64,000 bases of DNA from Aquimarina sp. TRL1 (GTDB taxonomy: Bacteria; Bacteroidota; Bacteroidia; Flavobacteriales; Flavobacteriaceae): NCBI RefSeq assembly GCF_013365535.1, contig NZ_CP053590.1:2966501-3030500 (forward strand), in the 5' to 3' direction. Shown here one piece after another: positions 48,612 to 57,422 of the stretch. Within the stretch, counting starts at the first letter, position 1. Each line of letters opens with the position of its first letter. The notes below the pieces were generated by a model. It saw only the letters and a list, made by a program, of their open reading frames with translations, was not told where the DNA came from and did not search any database. Both the position numbers and the translations under genes were made by a program.

Positions 48612-48882
48612 AAAATGTGTTTAGTAGTAATGCATGTAATCAAAAAACATTTTGCAAAAGCTATGTTTTTTTGATTAGGGAGTATTGTGTTTTATTTTAT
48701 GAACAAGTTTTTTCTGTAGATCTCCTGATAAAATTACAAGACCAGATGGTGTTAGTTATTTTAAGGTCGCTATGTTGTGTTATTGAAAGTACAGGAAACC
48801 TGAGATGATCTGTTGTGAGAACTACCGTCTCTTATGGTTGCCATAAAAGACAGTAGTTTTGTGTGTCTGAAATCAGTGTTAA

Positions 48883-49572
48883 TTATTTACTTAACTCTTT
48901 TTTAAGGTCAGCAATAGTTTTTGCCATTGCTACTCCAGGAAGTTTTATAGGAGCAGCAACCTGAGCTACAAATGTTCCTTTTACTTCACCTCTTTTATAT
49001 GTAGTAAACCCAACTCTGTATAAACCTACAGTAAGTGCTTTTGTAGGGCTGCTGATTTCACTCTTGTATCTCAAAAGAGAGTTGTAGCTGCTCCCACTAG
49101 GCTGTTTAGGCATTTCTCCACTGTCATCATTGCTAGCAAGTGTTACCCAGTTGGCATTTTTTACAGCATCTTCTGTAATGTTATTTTTACTGATAATATC
49201 GGAACGCTCTAATGTAATGTATGTATCAAAGTAGTCATTCGATTTGCTGTTATCAGCATATGCTTTAGATACAGTTGCATTCTTTATTTTGTTTTTTCCT
49301 ACAGGAGACATCATTCTTACTCCTAATTCAGGAGCTACTGCAGGAATCCATACATATATGTAGTAGAATTTTTTCCCATCTTTTACTTGATCTTCATTTC
49401 CTGGAGTTGCATATCCTAGGTAAGATACAACATCTGTATAAGGAACTTTGATGGTTTTAGGTCCGATCTTTTTTTCGATAGAACTTCCGAATTTTTTAAG
49501 TTTTTGTGCTTGTAAGGTTACAGAACTTCCAAGTGCGAAAATACTGAGTAGTACTAAAATTTTTGTTTTCAT
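48883..49572 (-). CDS. LipL32-family exported protein
   Basis: About 229 residues, started at MKTKILVLL so the signal (ending LQAQ) is clean; a longer frame begins at 49614. The body follows the leptospiral major surface protein LipL32: KVPYTDVVSYLGY, YYIYVWIPAVAPELGVRMMS, FDTYITLERSD, YNSLLRYK, and a late GLYRVGFTTYKRGEVKGTFV. The LipL32 acidic Ca-binding loop is shortened here (NDDSG). There is no lipobox, so it should be periplasmic or secreted. Family assignment is by recall of the LipL32 sequence. Confidence 0.85.
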   Translation of the reverse strand: MKTKILVLLSIFALGSSVTLQAQKLKKFGSSIEKKIGPKTIKVPYTDVVSYLGYATPGNEDQVKDGKKFYYIYVWIPAVAPELGVRMMSPVGKNKIKNATVSKAYADNSKSNDYFDTYITLERSDIISKNNITEDAVKNANWVTLASNDDSGEMPKQPSGSSYNSLLRYKSEISSPTKALTVGLYRVGFTTYKRGEVKGTFVAQVAAPIKLPGVAMAKTIADLKKELSK

Positions 49573-49627
49573 TATTGAATATTTATTAGTGTTGATTGTA
49601 TAGGTTAGACACACGGTCTGTTTGTAT

Positions 49628-50242
49628 TTATAATAGTTTAAAAGAAACCGTTACATAGTATTTTTGAGTAGATGTTATCTTGTTAATATCTATGTATTGG
49701 CTGGATGTATTTGAACTTCTAATAGCGATAATATCTCCAATGTTTTTGTTGAGTTTTTCTGCCATTTTTTGCGCAATACTTTTGGCATTTAGAATTGCTT
49801 TATGGCTAATCGTAGCAAGCTCTTCTGCGCTTTTTTCTTTTGCTATGATTTCAACATTTGTAACTCTTACTCCAGGGGTTTTTAAGGCCATTATTTTTTC
49901 GACTTCTTCAGAGGAGTTAGAAGTGTAGTTGTAATACATTACTTCGTTTATTTCTGAAGTTCCCGCATAGAGTTTATAGGAGGTATTTTTCTGAAATTTA
50001 GCAAAATCTATTCCTGCTGTTTTTAATTTACTTTTATAAGTGTTTGTTACTTCATCAAGGCTTTTAGCTTCTAAATTTCTATATCCATCGGCTAAAACTT
50101 CTTTGATATTTATGAGCATATTATATCGGTCTATAGTAATGGTTGCCTCAGTTTCTCCGACAACTTCGATAGCATTTTGTGTCTCCTGAGAAAAGATCGG
50201 AGAGCTACAAATTAAAAACAGCAGGTAGATTGTGTATTTCAT
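49628..50242 (-). CDS. SIMPL (DUF541) domain exported protein
   Basis: About 204 residues from the start at MKYTIYLLF, with signal ending IFSQ. The domain has VVGETEATITIDRYNMLINI near the start and a late IAQKMAEKLNKNIGDI helix, the SIMPL pattern. The family is periplasmic or outer-membrane and of uncertain role. It lies 55 bp from the LipL32-like gene and 26 bp from the membrane protein gene upstream. Confidence 0.87.
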   Translation of the reverse strand: MKYTIYLLFLICSSPIFSQETQNAIEVVGETEATITIDRYNMLINIKEVLADGYRNLEAKSLDEVTNTYKSKLKTAGIDFAKFQKNTSYKLYAGTSEINEVMYYNYTSNSSEEVEKIMALKTPGVRVTNVEIIAKEKSAEELATISHKAILNAKSIAQKMAEKLNKNIGDIIAIRSSNTSSQYIDINKITSTQKYYVTVSFKLL

Positions 50243-50268
50243 GATTGTATGATATATGACTGTTTTTT

Positions 50269-50688
50269 TTAGAAGAATAAGATGTATGCAACGATCATCC
50301 AAACTCCAACGATAAGACCAAGCATCCCTAGTTTTCCTTGCATAGGAGCTAATTTTGCTCTTAATTGTAGTGCTTTCTCTTTTGCTGCTTCATTTTTAGA
50401 AAGTACAAGTTTGTTAATCATTCCGAATCCTAATAAAAACCCTAATACTGCTTCTACAAGGTTACCAGCTAATAATGTTACCCACCAGATAGGGTGTGTT
50501 GTAAGCCATCCAATATTTAAAATTGCAGAGATAACTCCCCATACTCCCCAGAAACAAAATACAAGCCCAATCCAACCTTGATATGGTTCGATTTTATCCA
50601 GTAATTCTTTTGCGTTTGGTTTTTTAGATAGTAATAATGATGGTACTGCTAAAATACTTAGTATAATTAATGTGATTCCCCAAGTCAT
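50269..50688 (-). CDS. Four-helix membrane protein of unknown function
   Basis: A 139-residue protein with hydrophobic segments at about 4-20, 36-60, 66-92 and 118-137; the middle is rich in Gly and Trp (FCFWGVWGV). Between helices 3 and 4 lies a charged Lys/Glu helix. No family is recognised. It heads a likely three-gene run with the SIMPL and LipL32-like genes. Confidence 0.78.
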   Translation of the reverse strand: MTWGITLIILSILAVPSLLLSKKPNAKELLDKIEPYQGWIGLVFCFWGVWGVISAILNIGWLTTHPIWWVTLLAGNLVEAVLGFLLGFGMINKLVLSKNEAAKEKALQLRAKLAPMQGKLGMLGLIVGVWMIVAYILFF

Positions 50689-51112
50689 GATTTTATAAGA
50701 TTTATAGGGTTAGTAATAGTTTTAACTCGCTCTGTGTTATAAGAACAATGCAAAGATGGGGGATATCTCCTGGGGGATAAACACTCTTTGTAGTGAAAAT
50801 AACTACCCTGAAAACAGGGGGTGTTTTTTTTGATAAATTATTGCTGGTCTTATCTGTTTGTTGACTTTTCTATAGAAAACGAGGAAATAGCGTGAGTTTT
50901 AATAAAAAAAGAAGAAAAGCAGAGAGGAAAGTGTTGGGTGAAAGAAGAGCGTATATGTATAGAAACAGTAAGAAAGCAACGCTTTTTTTGTTTGATAAGA
51001 ATTTTTATAAAAATTCTAAAAAAAGATGCAAAATAGCATAAGGAATTAACTTGTGAGTTCTCCTAGATAAAAAAAAGGAAGTGGGATAGAAATATTAATG
51101 AGGGATATTCGC
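50689..51112. other. 424-bp intergenic region
   Basis: It holds the upstream region of the four-helix gene (CATCTTTG on the minus strand near 50750, one base off consensus) and a small CCCTG-AAAA-CAGGG hairpin at 50806-50819 followed by a T-run. The rest, to 51112, is AT-rich with nothing recognisable. Confidence 0.4.
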
Positions 51113-51757
51113 TTAAGGTTCTATATATTTCATTTTTAGTGCGTACTTAGTAAGTCCAGCCAAATTTCTGACATTGAGTTTGGCGATGAGGTTTTTTCGA
51201 TAACTTTCTATAGTGTGCTTGCTTAAAAATAACTGATCTGCAATTTCTTGAGTTGTATATTCTTGTGCGATCAGAGTGATAACATCAATTTCTCTTTGAG
51301 TTAGTTTAATTTCGTTTTGTTTCTTTTTAGAAAACTTATTTTCAATATAAATATCTTTAATCTCTTTTGAGAAATATTTTTCACCTCCTAAAATTGTTTT
51401 TATAGCTAAAAGTAATTCTTCTTTTTCAGCATTTTTAGGAACATACCCATCAACATCATGCTCAATCAGATTGTCAATCATTTCTGCATTGTTATGCATA
51501 CTGACAACCAGTGTTTTTATATTTCTGTTTTTTTCTTTCAGCATCTTGTTTAATGTGATGCCATCTACTTCTGGCATGCTGATATCAGTAATGATCAGGT
51601 CAATTTTTTCTTTTGGGTTGATCTCTACATATTTTATGATGTTACTTCCGTTTTTTGCAGTTAATAAGATATTGTAGTCTTGTTCTTCATTAAGAATACT
51701 AAGTAAACCGTCCAAAAACATTTTATGATCGTCTGCAATGATAAGGTTGTATTTCAT
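51113..51757 (-). CDS. LuxR/NarL-type response regulator
   Basis: A 214-residue protein. The receiver (about 3-120) has the acidic pocket ADDHKMF and phospho-Asp in LIITDISMPEVDG near 56. The C-terminal GerE/LuxR HTH (about 150-210) has LTQREIDVITLIAQEYTTQE and LSKHTIESYRKNL. It pairs with the histidine kinase upstream, overlapping its stop codon by 4 bp. The stimulus and targets are unknown. Confidence 0.92.
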   Translation of the reverse strand: MKYNLIIADDHKMFLDGLLSILNEEQDYNILLTAKNGSNIIKYVEINPKEKIDLIITDISMPEVDGITLNKMLKEKNRNIKTLVVSMHNNAEMIDNLIEHDVDGYVPKNAEKEELLLAIKTILGGEKYFSKEIKDIYIENKFSKKKQNEIKLTQREIDVITLIAQEYTTQEIADQLFLSKHTIESYRKNLIAKLNVRNLAGLTKYALKMKYIEP

Positions 51758-53175
51758 AATATAATATGTTTTTTATTAGGGATTTCGATATTAATGATAG
51801 TTCCTCTTTTGTGTCTGGAATCAATGGTATAGACCCCGTCCAACGCCTTTAGACGCCTTTTGAGGCTGGTTAGTCCTACTCCTGGTGTAATCAGAGCACA
51901 ACTGAACCCTATTCCATTATCTTCAAAAATTAAATGAATGGTGTCGTGAATAAGGTCTATTTGAATATCTAACCGAGTTGCTCCGCTATGTTTTATTGTA
52001 TTAGTAATTAATTCCTGTAGAATTATGAAAATTTCATTTTGTAACTTTTCGTCTATTTCATTATTGATATCATCTTCCGGGTATATAGAAAGCATCACCT
52101 TTAATTTGCTTGCTTCCTCAATGTTTTTCATATATTCTGTGATCAAAGGTACAAAATCGTTTTGACGAAATTTGGTTGGAATTAAATTATGTGATAAAGT
52201 TCTTACTTGTTGGTATGTGTCATCTAACTGATGGTATAATGTTTTGAATTTGCCTCTGTCTTTGGATAAATTGCTGAATTGTAATTTTATGGCGGCAAGA
52301 TTACCTCCAATACTATCATGTAGCTCCTGAGCTATTCTTTTTCGTTCTCTGTCTTGTCCTTCAATGGAAGCCCGAATTAATTTTAATTCCTGATCTTTTA
52401 ATATGGTAGAAATTCGTTGTTGACCGATCTCTTTTAGTTTTTTGTTGAGCAGGCTTTGTGTTTTTAATTTTTGATAATATAAAATGAGCAACCCTATGAT
52501 AGGAATTAATGTAATAATAAATGAAATAAAGGTGATTTTCTTTATTTCTTTTTGACGGTTGATTTCTAATTCTTTGAGCTGCTTGTCTTTTTTTAAAAGA
52601 ATGATTTCATTTCTTCTTCTTTCAGCAGTATTTTTTAAAAACAAGATTTGATTTTCATTTTCCTTTCGCTGAATGTCTTTTTGAAGGTCAATATGCCTGA
52701 GTTCATCTTCTTTGTTTAATAAGGTCAGTTTTTCTTTTTCTTTCTGAAGTTTTTGATACTTGTTTTCAAGAAAAGTTATCTTTTTCAAACGCTCTAACGC
52801 ATTGATAGAATCTTTTATCACAAAATATTGAGAAGAAAGTGCAAAGGCACTTTTATAATCGTCTTTTTGTAAGGCGATAAGCTTTAGTTTATGATAAATT
52901 TCTGCCTGCTCTTTTAATAAATTAGAAGGAATAGCTTCTTTTAAGATTTTTTTATAAATGGCAGCGGCGGCATTAATGTCTTTTTGAACAAATAACCGAT
53001 CGGCAATCCCTAATTCTGTGGTAATTCTAAGCTTGGCTAGTTCCTTTTTTTGTACTTCGGGCGCTATTTTTTTTGCAGGAAAAGCAGAAATTTCTTCTAC
53101 TGCTTTTTGAGCATAAATAAAAGGAAAACAGCCTAATAGGATAATTAATATGTTTTTTTGCAAAGATTTGAGCAT
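51754..53175 (-). CDS. Sensor histidine kinase (HisKA_3 type)
   Basis: About 473 residues from the start at MLKSLQKN, with a signal ending FIYAQ (an alternative Met lies five codons upstream). A periplasmic helical/TPR-like region (about 30-130) is followed by a long coiled coil, one membrane helix near 225-245 and the kinase core: ERKRIAQELHDSIGGNLA with the phospho-His near 290, then LITNTIKHSGA and DNGIGFS of the ATPase. It signals to the downstream response regulator. Confidence 0.9.
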   Translation of the reverse strand: MLKSLQKNILIILLGCFPFIYAQKAVEEISAFPAKKIAPEVQKKELAKLRITTELGIADRLFVQKDINAAAAIYKKILKEAIPSNLLKEQAEIYHKLKLIALQKDDYKSAFALSSQYFVIKDSINALERLKKITFLENKYQKLQKEKEKLTLLNKEDELRHIDLQKDIQRKENENQILFLKNTAERRRNEIILLKKDKQLKELEINRQKEIKKITFISFIITLIPIIGLLILYYQKLKTQSLLNKKLKEIGQQRISTILKDQELKLIRASIEGQDRERKRIAQELHDSIGGNLAAIKLQFSNLSKDRGKFKTLYHQLDDTYQQVRTLSHNLIPTKFRQNDFVPLITEYMKNIEEASKLKVMLSIYPEDDINNEIDEKLQNEIFIILQELITNTIKHSGATRLDIQIDLIHDTIHLIFEDNGIGFSCALITPGVGLTSLKRRLKALDGVYTIDSRHKRGTIINIEIPNKKHIIL

Positions 53176-53244
53176 AAGCAAATGTATCAAATCCTATATG
53201 TCTGTATATCCCTGAAAATGGGGTTTTTTGTTATACGGTATTTG

Positions 53245-54507
53245 TTATTTGTACAAGAGGTACTTAGCGCGTGTTTTCTTATAAATGTTTAGGTCTGAGT
53301 TCCATGAATCTCGGATTTTTTGTATAGAAACTCCTTGCTCTATTTGTTTTTGTAATAAAGTATTTCCTGCGTGTATGGTAAATGATTTGTTTTTGAAAAA
53401 AACAGCTTTTTTACTAGAAAGTTTATAGGCATTTATAATCCAGCTTAAGTTAATTCTATTCATTTTTTCGGTGTTTCTAAGATCAATACCGTTGCAGAGA
53501 TTTCCTTTGTGTTTAGGGTTTTTAGCTCCAAAATTAGGAGCAGGAGTATAGCTAAAAGGGTATTTGTCTTTAGGTAATTCCGGAGCTCCAATTAGCTGAA
53601 ATTGCATTTCGGTTCCTCGACCTGCATTGATAGTTGTACCTTCGAATAAACCTAAACTGGGATATAGATTAATAGCAATATCATTAGGGAGATTGGGAGA
53701 AGGTCTGATGGGAAGGTGATAAGGAGTTGTGTGAGTATAGTTTTTTACAGGGATTATGGTGAGATTGCATTTCTGATCGGTCTGTAACCAACCTTCTCCA
53801 TTAATCATTTGTGCATATTCTCCAATAGTCATTCCATGTACTAAAGGAACTGGATGCATTCCTACAAAACTACTATGTCTGGTGTCTAAAACAGGACCGT
53901 CTATATAATGCCCGTTTGGGTTGGGTCGATCTAATATAATAACAGGAATCTGGTTTTCTGCACAAGATTGCATCACATAATGTAATGTAGAAATGTAGGT
54001 ATAAAAGCGAACTCCTACATCCTGAATATCGAATACGATTATGTCTATGTTTTTTAACATATCAGAAGTAGGCTTTTTATTTTTGCCATATAGTGATATA
54101 ATCGGAATACCAGTTTTTTTATCTCTTCCATCAGCAACGTGTTCTGCCGCGTCTGCTTTACCTCTAAAGCCATGTTCGGGAGAAAAGACTTTTTTTATTT
54201 TTATCGAATGGGCGATAAGTGAATCTACCAGGTGAGTAGTTTTGGTATCGTTTCTGAAAATTACACTGGTTTGATTCCCCACAAATGCTACATTTTTATT
54301 TTTGAGTAACGGGAGGTATGCGTCTAACTGATTTGCTCCTACAACAGGAGGTTGAGATACGGAAGTAGCTGTTTTATTTACCTTAGAAACCGTTTGAGAA
54401 TCTATTTTTGCTGTTGCAAAATTAGAAGAAGCATTATTTCTACAAGAAATAAAAAGGAGAAAGAAGAATAAAAATGTATTTTTGAATGTATGTTTTATAA
54501 AAACCAT
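53245..54507 (-). CDS. namZ: Exo-beta-N-acetylmuramidase NamZ (DUF1343) lipoprotein
   Basis: A 420-residue protein with a signal ending FISC (about Cys22) and a Ser/Thr-rich linker. The DUF1343 core has VGNQTSV, VFSPEHGFRG, FDIQDVGVRFYTYISTL, ILDRPNPNG and the late GRGTEMQFQLIGAPE. The family includes B. subtilis and Tannerella NamZ, which remove N-acetylmuramic acid from muropeptide ends. It is likely surface-exposed or periplasmic and used for cell-wall sugar recovery. It is divergent from a LolC/E-type permease with starts 8 bp apart. Confidence 0.88.
   Translation of the reverse strand: MVFIKHTFKNTFLFFFLLFISCRNNASSNFATAKIDSQTVSKVNKTATSVSQPPVVGANQLDAYLPLLKNKNVAFVGNQTSVIFRNDTKTTHLVDSLIAHSIKIKKVFSPEHGFRGKADAAEHVADGRDKKTGIPIISLYGKNKKPTSDMLKNIDIIVFDIQDVGVRFYTYISTLHYVMQSCAENQIPVIILDRPNPNGHYIDGPVLDTRHSSFVGMHPVPLVHGMTIGEYAQMINGEGWLQTDQKCNLTIIPVKNYTHTTPYHLPIRPSPNLPNDIAINLYPSLGLFEGTTINAGRGTEMQFQLIGAPELPKDKYPFSYTPAPNFGAKNPKHKGNLCNGIDLRNTEKMNRINLSWIINAYKLSSKKAVFFKNKSFTIHAGNTLLQKQIEQGVSIQKIRDSWNSDLNIYKKTRAKYLLYK
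54477..54484 (+). promoter_or_regulatory. Promoter element for the LolC/E-type gene inside namZ
   Basis: TATTTTTG on the plus strand matches consensus exactly. It lies within the first codons of namZ, 31 bp before the TTG start of the permease. Confidence 0.6.
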
Positions 54508-54515
54508 AAATAAGT

Positions 54516-55763
54516 TTGAATTTCGAATATTTTATAGCTAAACGCCTTATCAAAGGTAAAGAGCATAAAAGTAGCATATCGACACCAATAATAAAAATTG
54601 CGATTTTTGCAATTGCTTTGGGAATGGTGATGATGTTGATTACTATAGCAACAGGAGTAGGTCTTCAGAAAAAAATACGGGAAAAAGTAGCAGCATTTAA
54701 TGGGCATATTGTAGTCTCCAGTTATGATAATAATCAGAGTATAGAATCATTAGTGCCTATAGATAAAAATGAGTCTTTCTATCCTGAGTTTTCATCATTA
54801 GAAGGGATAGCACATGTACAGGGAGTGGCTACAAAAGCTGGGATTATAAGGACAGCTTCGGATTTTGAAGGGATTGTAGTAAAAGGCGTAGGGGCAGACT
54901 ATGATTGGTCTACTTTCGAAGAGTATTTGGTAGAAGGGAAAATTCCTGATTATGATACAAGTCACCCGGTAAATACCGAAATTCTAATTTCTAAACATAT
55001 TGCAGATAGGTTACAGCTAAGTATTGGAGACAAAGCCAATACATACTTCCTAAAAAAAGGAAAATCTTCTAATCCAGTGCCAAATATTAGATCTTTTGTA
55101 GTGACAGGAATTTATTCTTCAGGATTTCAGGAGTTTGATGAGGTTTTTGTTCTTTGTGATATAAGACATATTCAACGTTTGAATAAATGGAAAGAAAATG
55201 AAATTGGGAATTTTGAAATCTTTATAGACAATTTTGAGCATTTGGAAGAAAAAGGCGTTGAAGTCAATGAAACTATTTACCCCGTATTATATCAGGAAAC
55301 AATTGCTAGTAAATACGAAACGATATTCGAATGGTTAAAATTATTCGACCTCAATATTATAGGGATTATAGCGATTATTATTTTGGTAGCCGGGATTAAT
55401 ATGATTACTGCTTTGTTAGTTTTGATTTTGGAACGTACACCTATGATTGGTATTCTGAAAGCATTAGGAAGTTCAGATTGGAGCATTAGAAAGGTATTCC
55501 TGTATAATGCAGCCTATTTGATCATGATTGGGCTTTTTTGGGGGAATCTTATTGGGTTGGGATTGTTGTGGATTCAGAAATTATACGGTGTAATTAAACT
55601 GAACCCAGAGACCTATTATGTGAGTACAGCTCCGGTACATATTGATATAGGATATGTATTATTGTTAAACCTGGGGACCTTGTTATTATGTCTTATTATG
55701 TTATTAATTCCATCCTATATCGTATCAAAAGTATCTCCGGTTAAGGCAATACGTTTTGAATAA
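54516..55763 (+). CDS. LolC/LolE-type ABC transporter permease
   Basis: A 415-residue FtsX-like permease with one N-terminal helix (about 25-45), a large periplasmic domain and three C-terminal helices (about 280, 325, 375). MNFEYFIAKRLIKGKEHK and the GHIVVSSYDN region are typical of the lipoprotein-release permeases of Bacteroidota. It starts at TTG; this start is supported by the conserved MNFEYF opening. The ATPase partner (LolD) is not adjacent. It would release lipoproteins from the inner membrane or act in a related transport. Confidence 0.85.
   Translation: MNFEYFIAKRLIKGKEHKSSISTPIIKIAIFAIALGMVMMLITIATGVGLQKKIREKVAAFNGHIVVSSYDNNQSIESLVPIDKNESFYPEFSSLEGIAHVQGVATKAGIIRTASDFEGIVVKGVGADYDWSTFEEYLVEGKIPDYDTSHPVNTEILISKHIADRLQLSIGDKANTYFLKKGKSSNPVPNIRSFVVTGIYSSGFQEFDEVFVLCDIRHIQRLNKWKENEIGNFEIFIDNFEHLEEKGVEVNETIYPVLYQETIASKYETIFEWLKLFDLNIIGIIAIIILVAGINMITALLVLILERTPMIGILKALGSSDWSIRKVFLYNAAYLIMIGLFWGNLIGLGLLWIQKLYGVIKLNPETYYVSTAPVHIDIGYVLLLNLGTLLLCLIMLLIPSYIVSKVSPVKAIRFE
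54551..54558 (-). promoter_or_regulatory. Promoter element for namZ inside the LolC/E-type gene
   Basis: The minus strand reads TACCTTTG, an exact match, located inside the first codons of the permease gene and 44 bp before the namZ ATG. Confidence 0.6.
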
Positions 55764-55808
55764 AAAGATTATTTGCTAAAAAAAGTGGAGGTTGATGACA
55801 CATCTTGT

Positions 55809-55816
55809 TATCTTTG
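55809..55816 (+). promoter_or_regulatory. Promoter element upstream of cystathionine beta-synthase gene
   Basis: TATCTTTG is an exact match. It lies 131 bp before the TTG start, predicting a leader of about 125 bases that may hold regulation. Confidence 0.5.
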
Positions 55817-55947
55817 TGCTTAGAATAAAATATCATTTCTAAAGATAATTCTTAGAAGATTATTCTGTAGGGATGTGTTTTTTTGTAAAAAGAATAAAGG
55901 TTTGGTACTGTCATTCGGTTTTTGTTTAACTAAATAATTATAGGGTC

Positions 55948-57309
55948 TTGGAATACGCAGAGAATATTTTAGAAACGATAGGAAATACTCCATTAGTAAA
56001 AATGAACGCATTGGTGAAAGATGTTGATGCGTTGGTGTTGGCAAAATATGAAACATTTAACCCCGGGAATTCTGTAAAAGATCGGATGGCATTAAAGATG
56101 ATTGAGGATGCTGAATCTGATGGTAGATTACAACCAGGAGGGACGATCATAGAAGGAACTTCTGGAAATACAGGAATGGGATTGGCTCTTGCAGCAGTTG
56201 TGAAAGGGTATAAGTTGATCTGTGTGATGGCAGATAAACAATCCAAAGAAAAAATGGATATTTTGAGAGCAGTGGGAGCAAAAGTTATGGTGTGCCCTAC
56301 TAATGTAGATCCTGAGGATCCGAGATCGTATTATTCTGTTTCCAAACGATTGTCTGAAGAGACACCTAATTCATGGTATGTTAATCAATATGATAACCCT
56401 TCTAATACGTTAGCTCATTACGAAAGTACAGGACCAGAGATATGGGAGCAAACAGATGGAAAGGTTACTCATTTTATTGTAGGCGTTGGTACAGGAGGGA
56501 CAATCTCTGGAGTAGGGAAGTATTTAAAAGAAAAAAATCCAAATGTAAAGATATGGGGAGTAGATACGTATGGCTCTGTTTTTAAAAAATATCATGAAAC
56601 GGGAATTTTTGATGAAAATGAAATCTACCCTTATATCACAGAAGGTATTGGAGAAGATATTTTGCCTAAAAACGTAGATTTTTCGGTTATTGATGGTTTT
56701 ACCAAAGTAACTGATAAAGATGCTGCCATTTATACGCAAAAATTGGCAAGAGAAGAAGGAATGTTCTTAGGGAATAGCGCAGGGGCAGCGATCAAAGGGT
56801 TATTGCAATTAAAAAAAGAATTCAAACCTGAAGATGTTGTTGTTATCCTTTTTCACGATCATGGAAGCAGGTACGTAGGGAAGATGTTTAATGATGATTG
56901 GATGAAAGAAAGAGGGTTTGTAGAAGAGGAAGCATATACAGCCTCTGATCTTATAAAAGCGCATGAAGATAAACAGCTGGTAACTGTGAAAACAGAAGAA
57001 TTAGTGTCACATGCGATTGAGCGAATCCGAAAGTTTCAAATATCCCAAATACCTGTTGTAGATAGCGAGGGGTTTGTTGGTTCAGTGGATGAAAGTGCTC
57101 TTTTTACAGCTTTTCTGGATGATAAAAACCTGGCAGATACTCCCATAAAAGAAATTATGAATCCACCATTTCCTATCGTGGAAAAAAACACTTCATTAGA
57201 TGAAATATCAGGACTCATTAAAAAAGGGAACTCTGCTGTTCTGGTAAATTTAGGAAATAATAAGCACCATATCATTACCAAGTATGACGTTATAAGTCAT
57301 ATAAAATAA
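55948..57309 (+). CDS. Cystathionine beta-synthase
   Basis: A 453-residue protein: a PLP-dependent core with the Lys in NPGNSVKDRMA (near 45), GTSGNTGMGLA and GTGGTISGVGKYL, and a C-terminal pair of CBS domains (about 345-453), the length of cystathionine beta-synthase rather than plain cysteine synthase. It condenses serine and homocysteine. It starts at TTG, supported by the conserved ENILETIGNTPLVK opening. A possible 125-base leader precedes it. Confidence 0.9.
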   Translation: MEYAENILETIGNTPLVKMNALVKDVDALVLAKYETFNPGNSVKDRMALKMIEDAESDGRLQPGGTIIEGTSGNTGMGLALAAVVKGYKLICVMADKQSKEKMDILRAVGAKVMVCPTNVDPEDPRSYYSVSKRLSEETPNSWYVNQYDNPSNTLAHYESTGPEIWEQTDGKVTHFIVGVGTGGTISGVGKYLKEKNPNVKIWGVDTYGSVFKKYHETGIFDENEIYPYITEGIGEDILPKNVDFSVIDGFTKVTDKDAAIYTQKLAREEGMFLGNSAGAAIKGLLQLKKEFKPEDVVVILFHDHGSRYVGKMFNDDWMKERGFVEEEAYTASDLIKAHEDKQLVTVKTEELVSHAIERIRKFQISQIPVVDSEGFVGSVDESALFTAFLDDKNLADTPIKEIMNPPFPIVEKNTSLDEISGLIKKGNSAVLVNLGNNKHHIITKYDVISHIK

Positions 57310-57422
57310 TTTATTATCTTTAGAGGGATGAATTACCCCCTCTATTTAATAATGTGATCTTTTTTTAGTAGGATTCGTGTTTCTATGTCTAATTTTTTTG
57401 TTTAGTTGGATGATAGGAGTTT

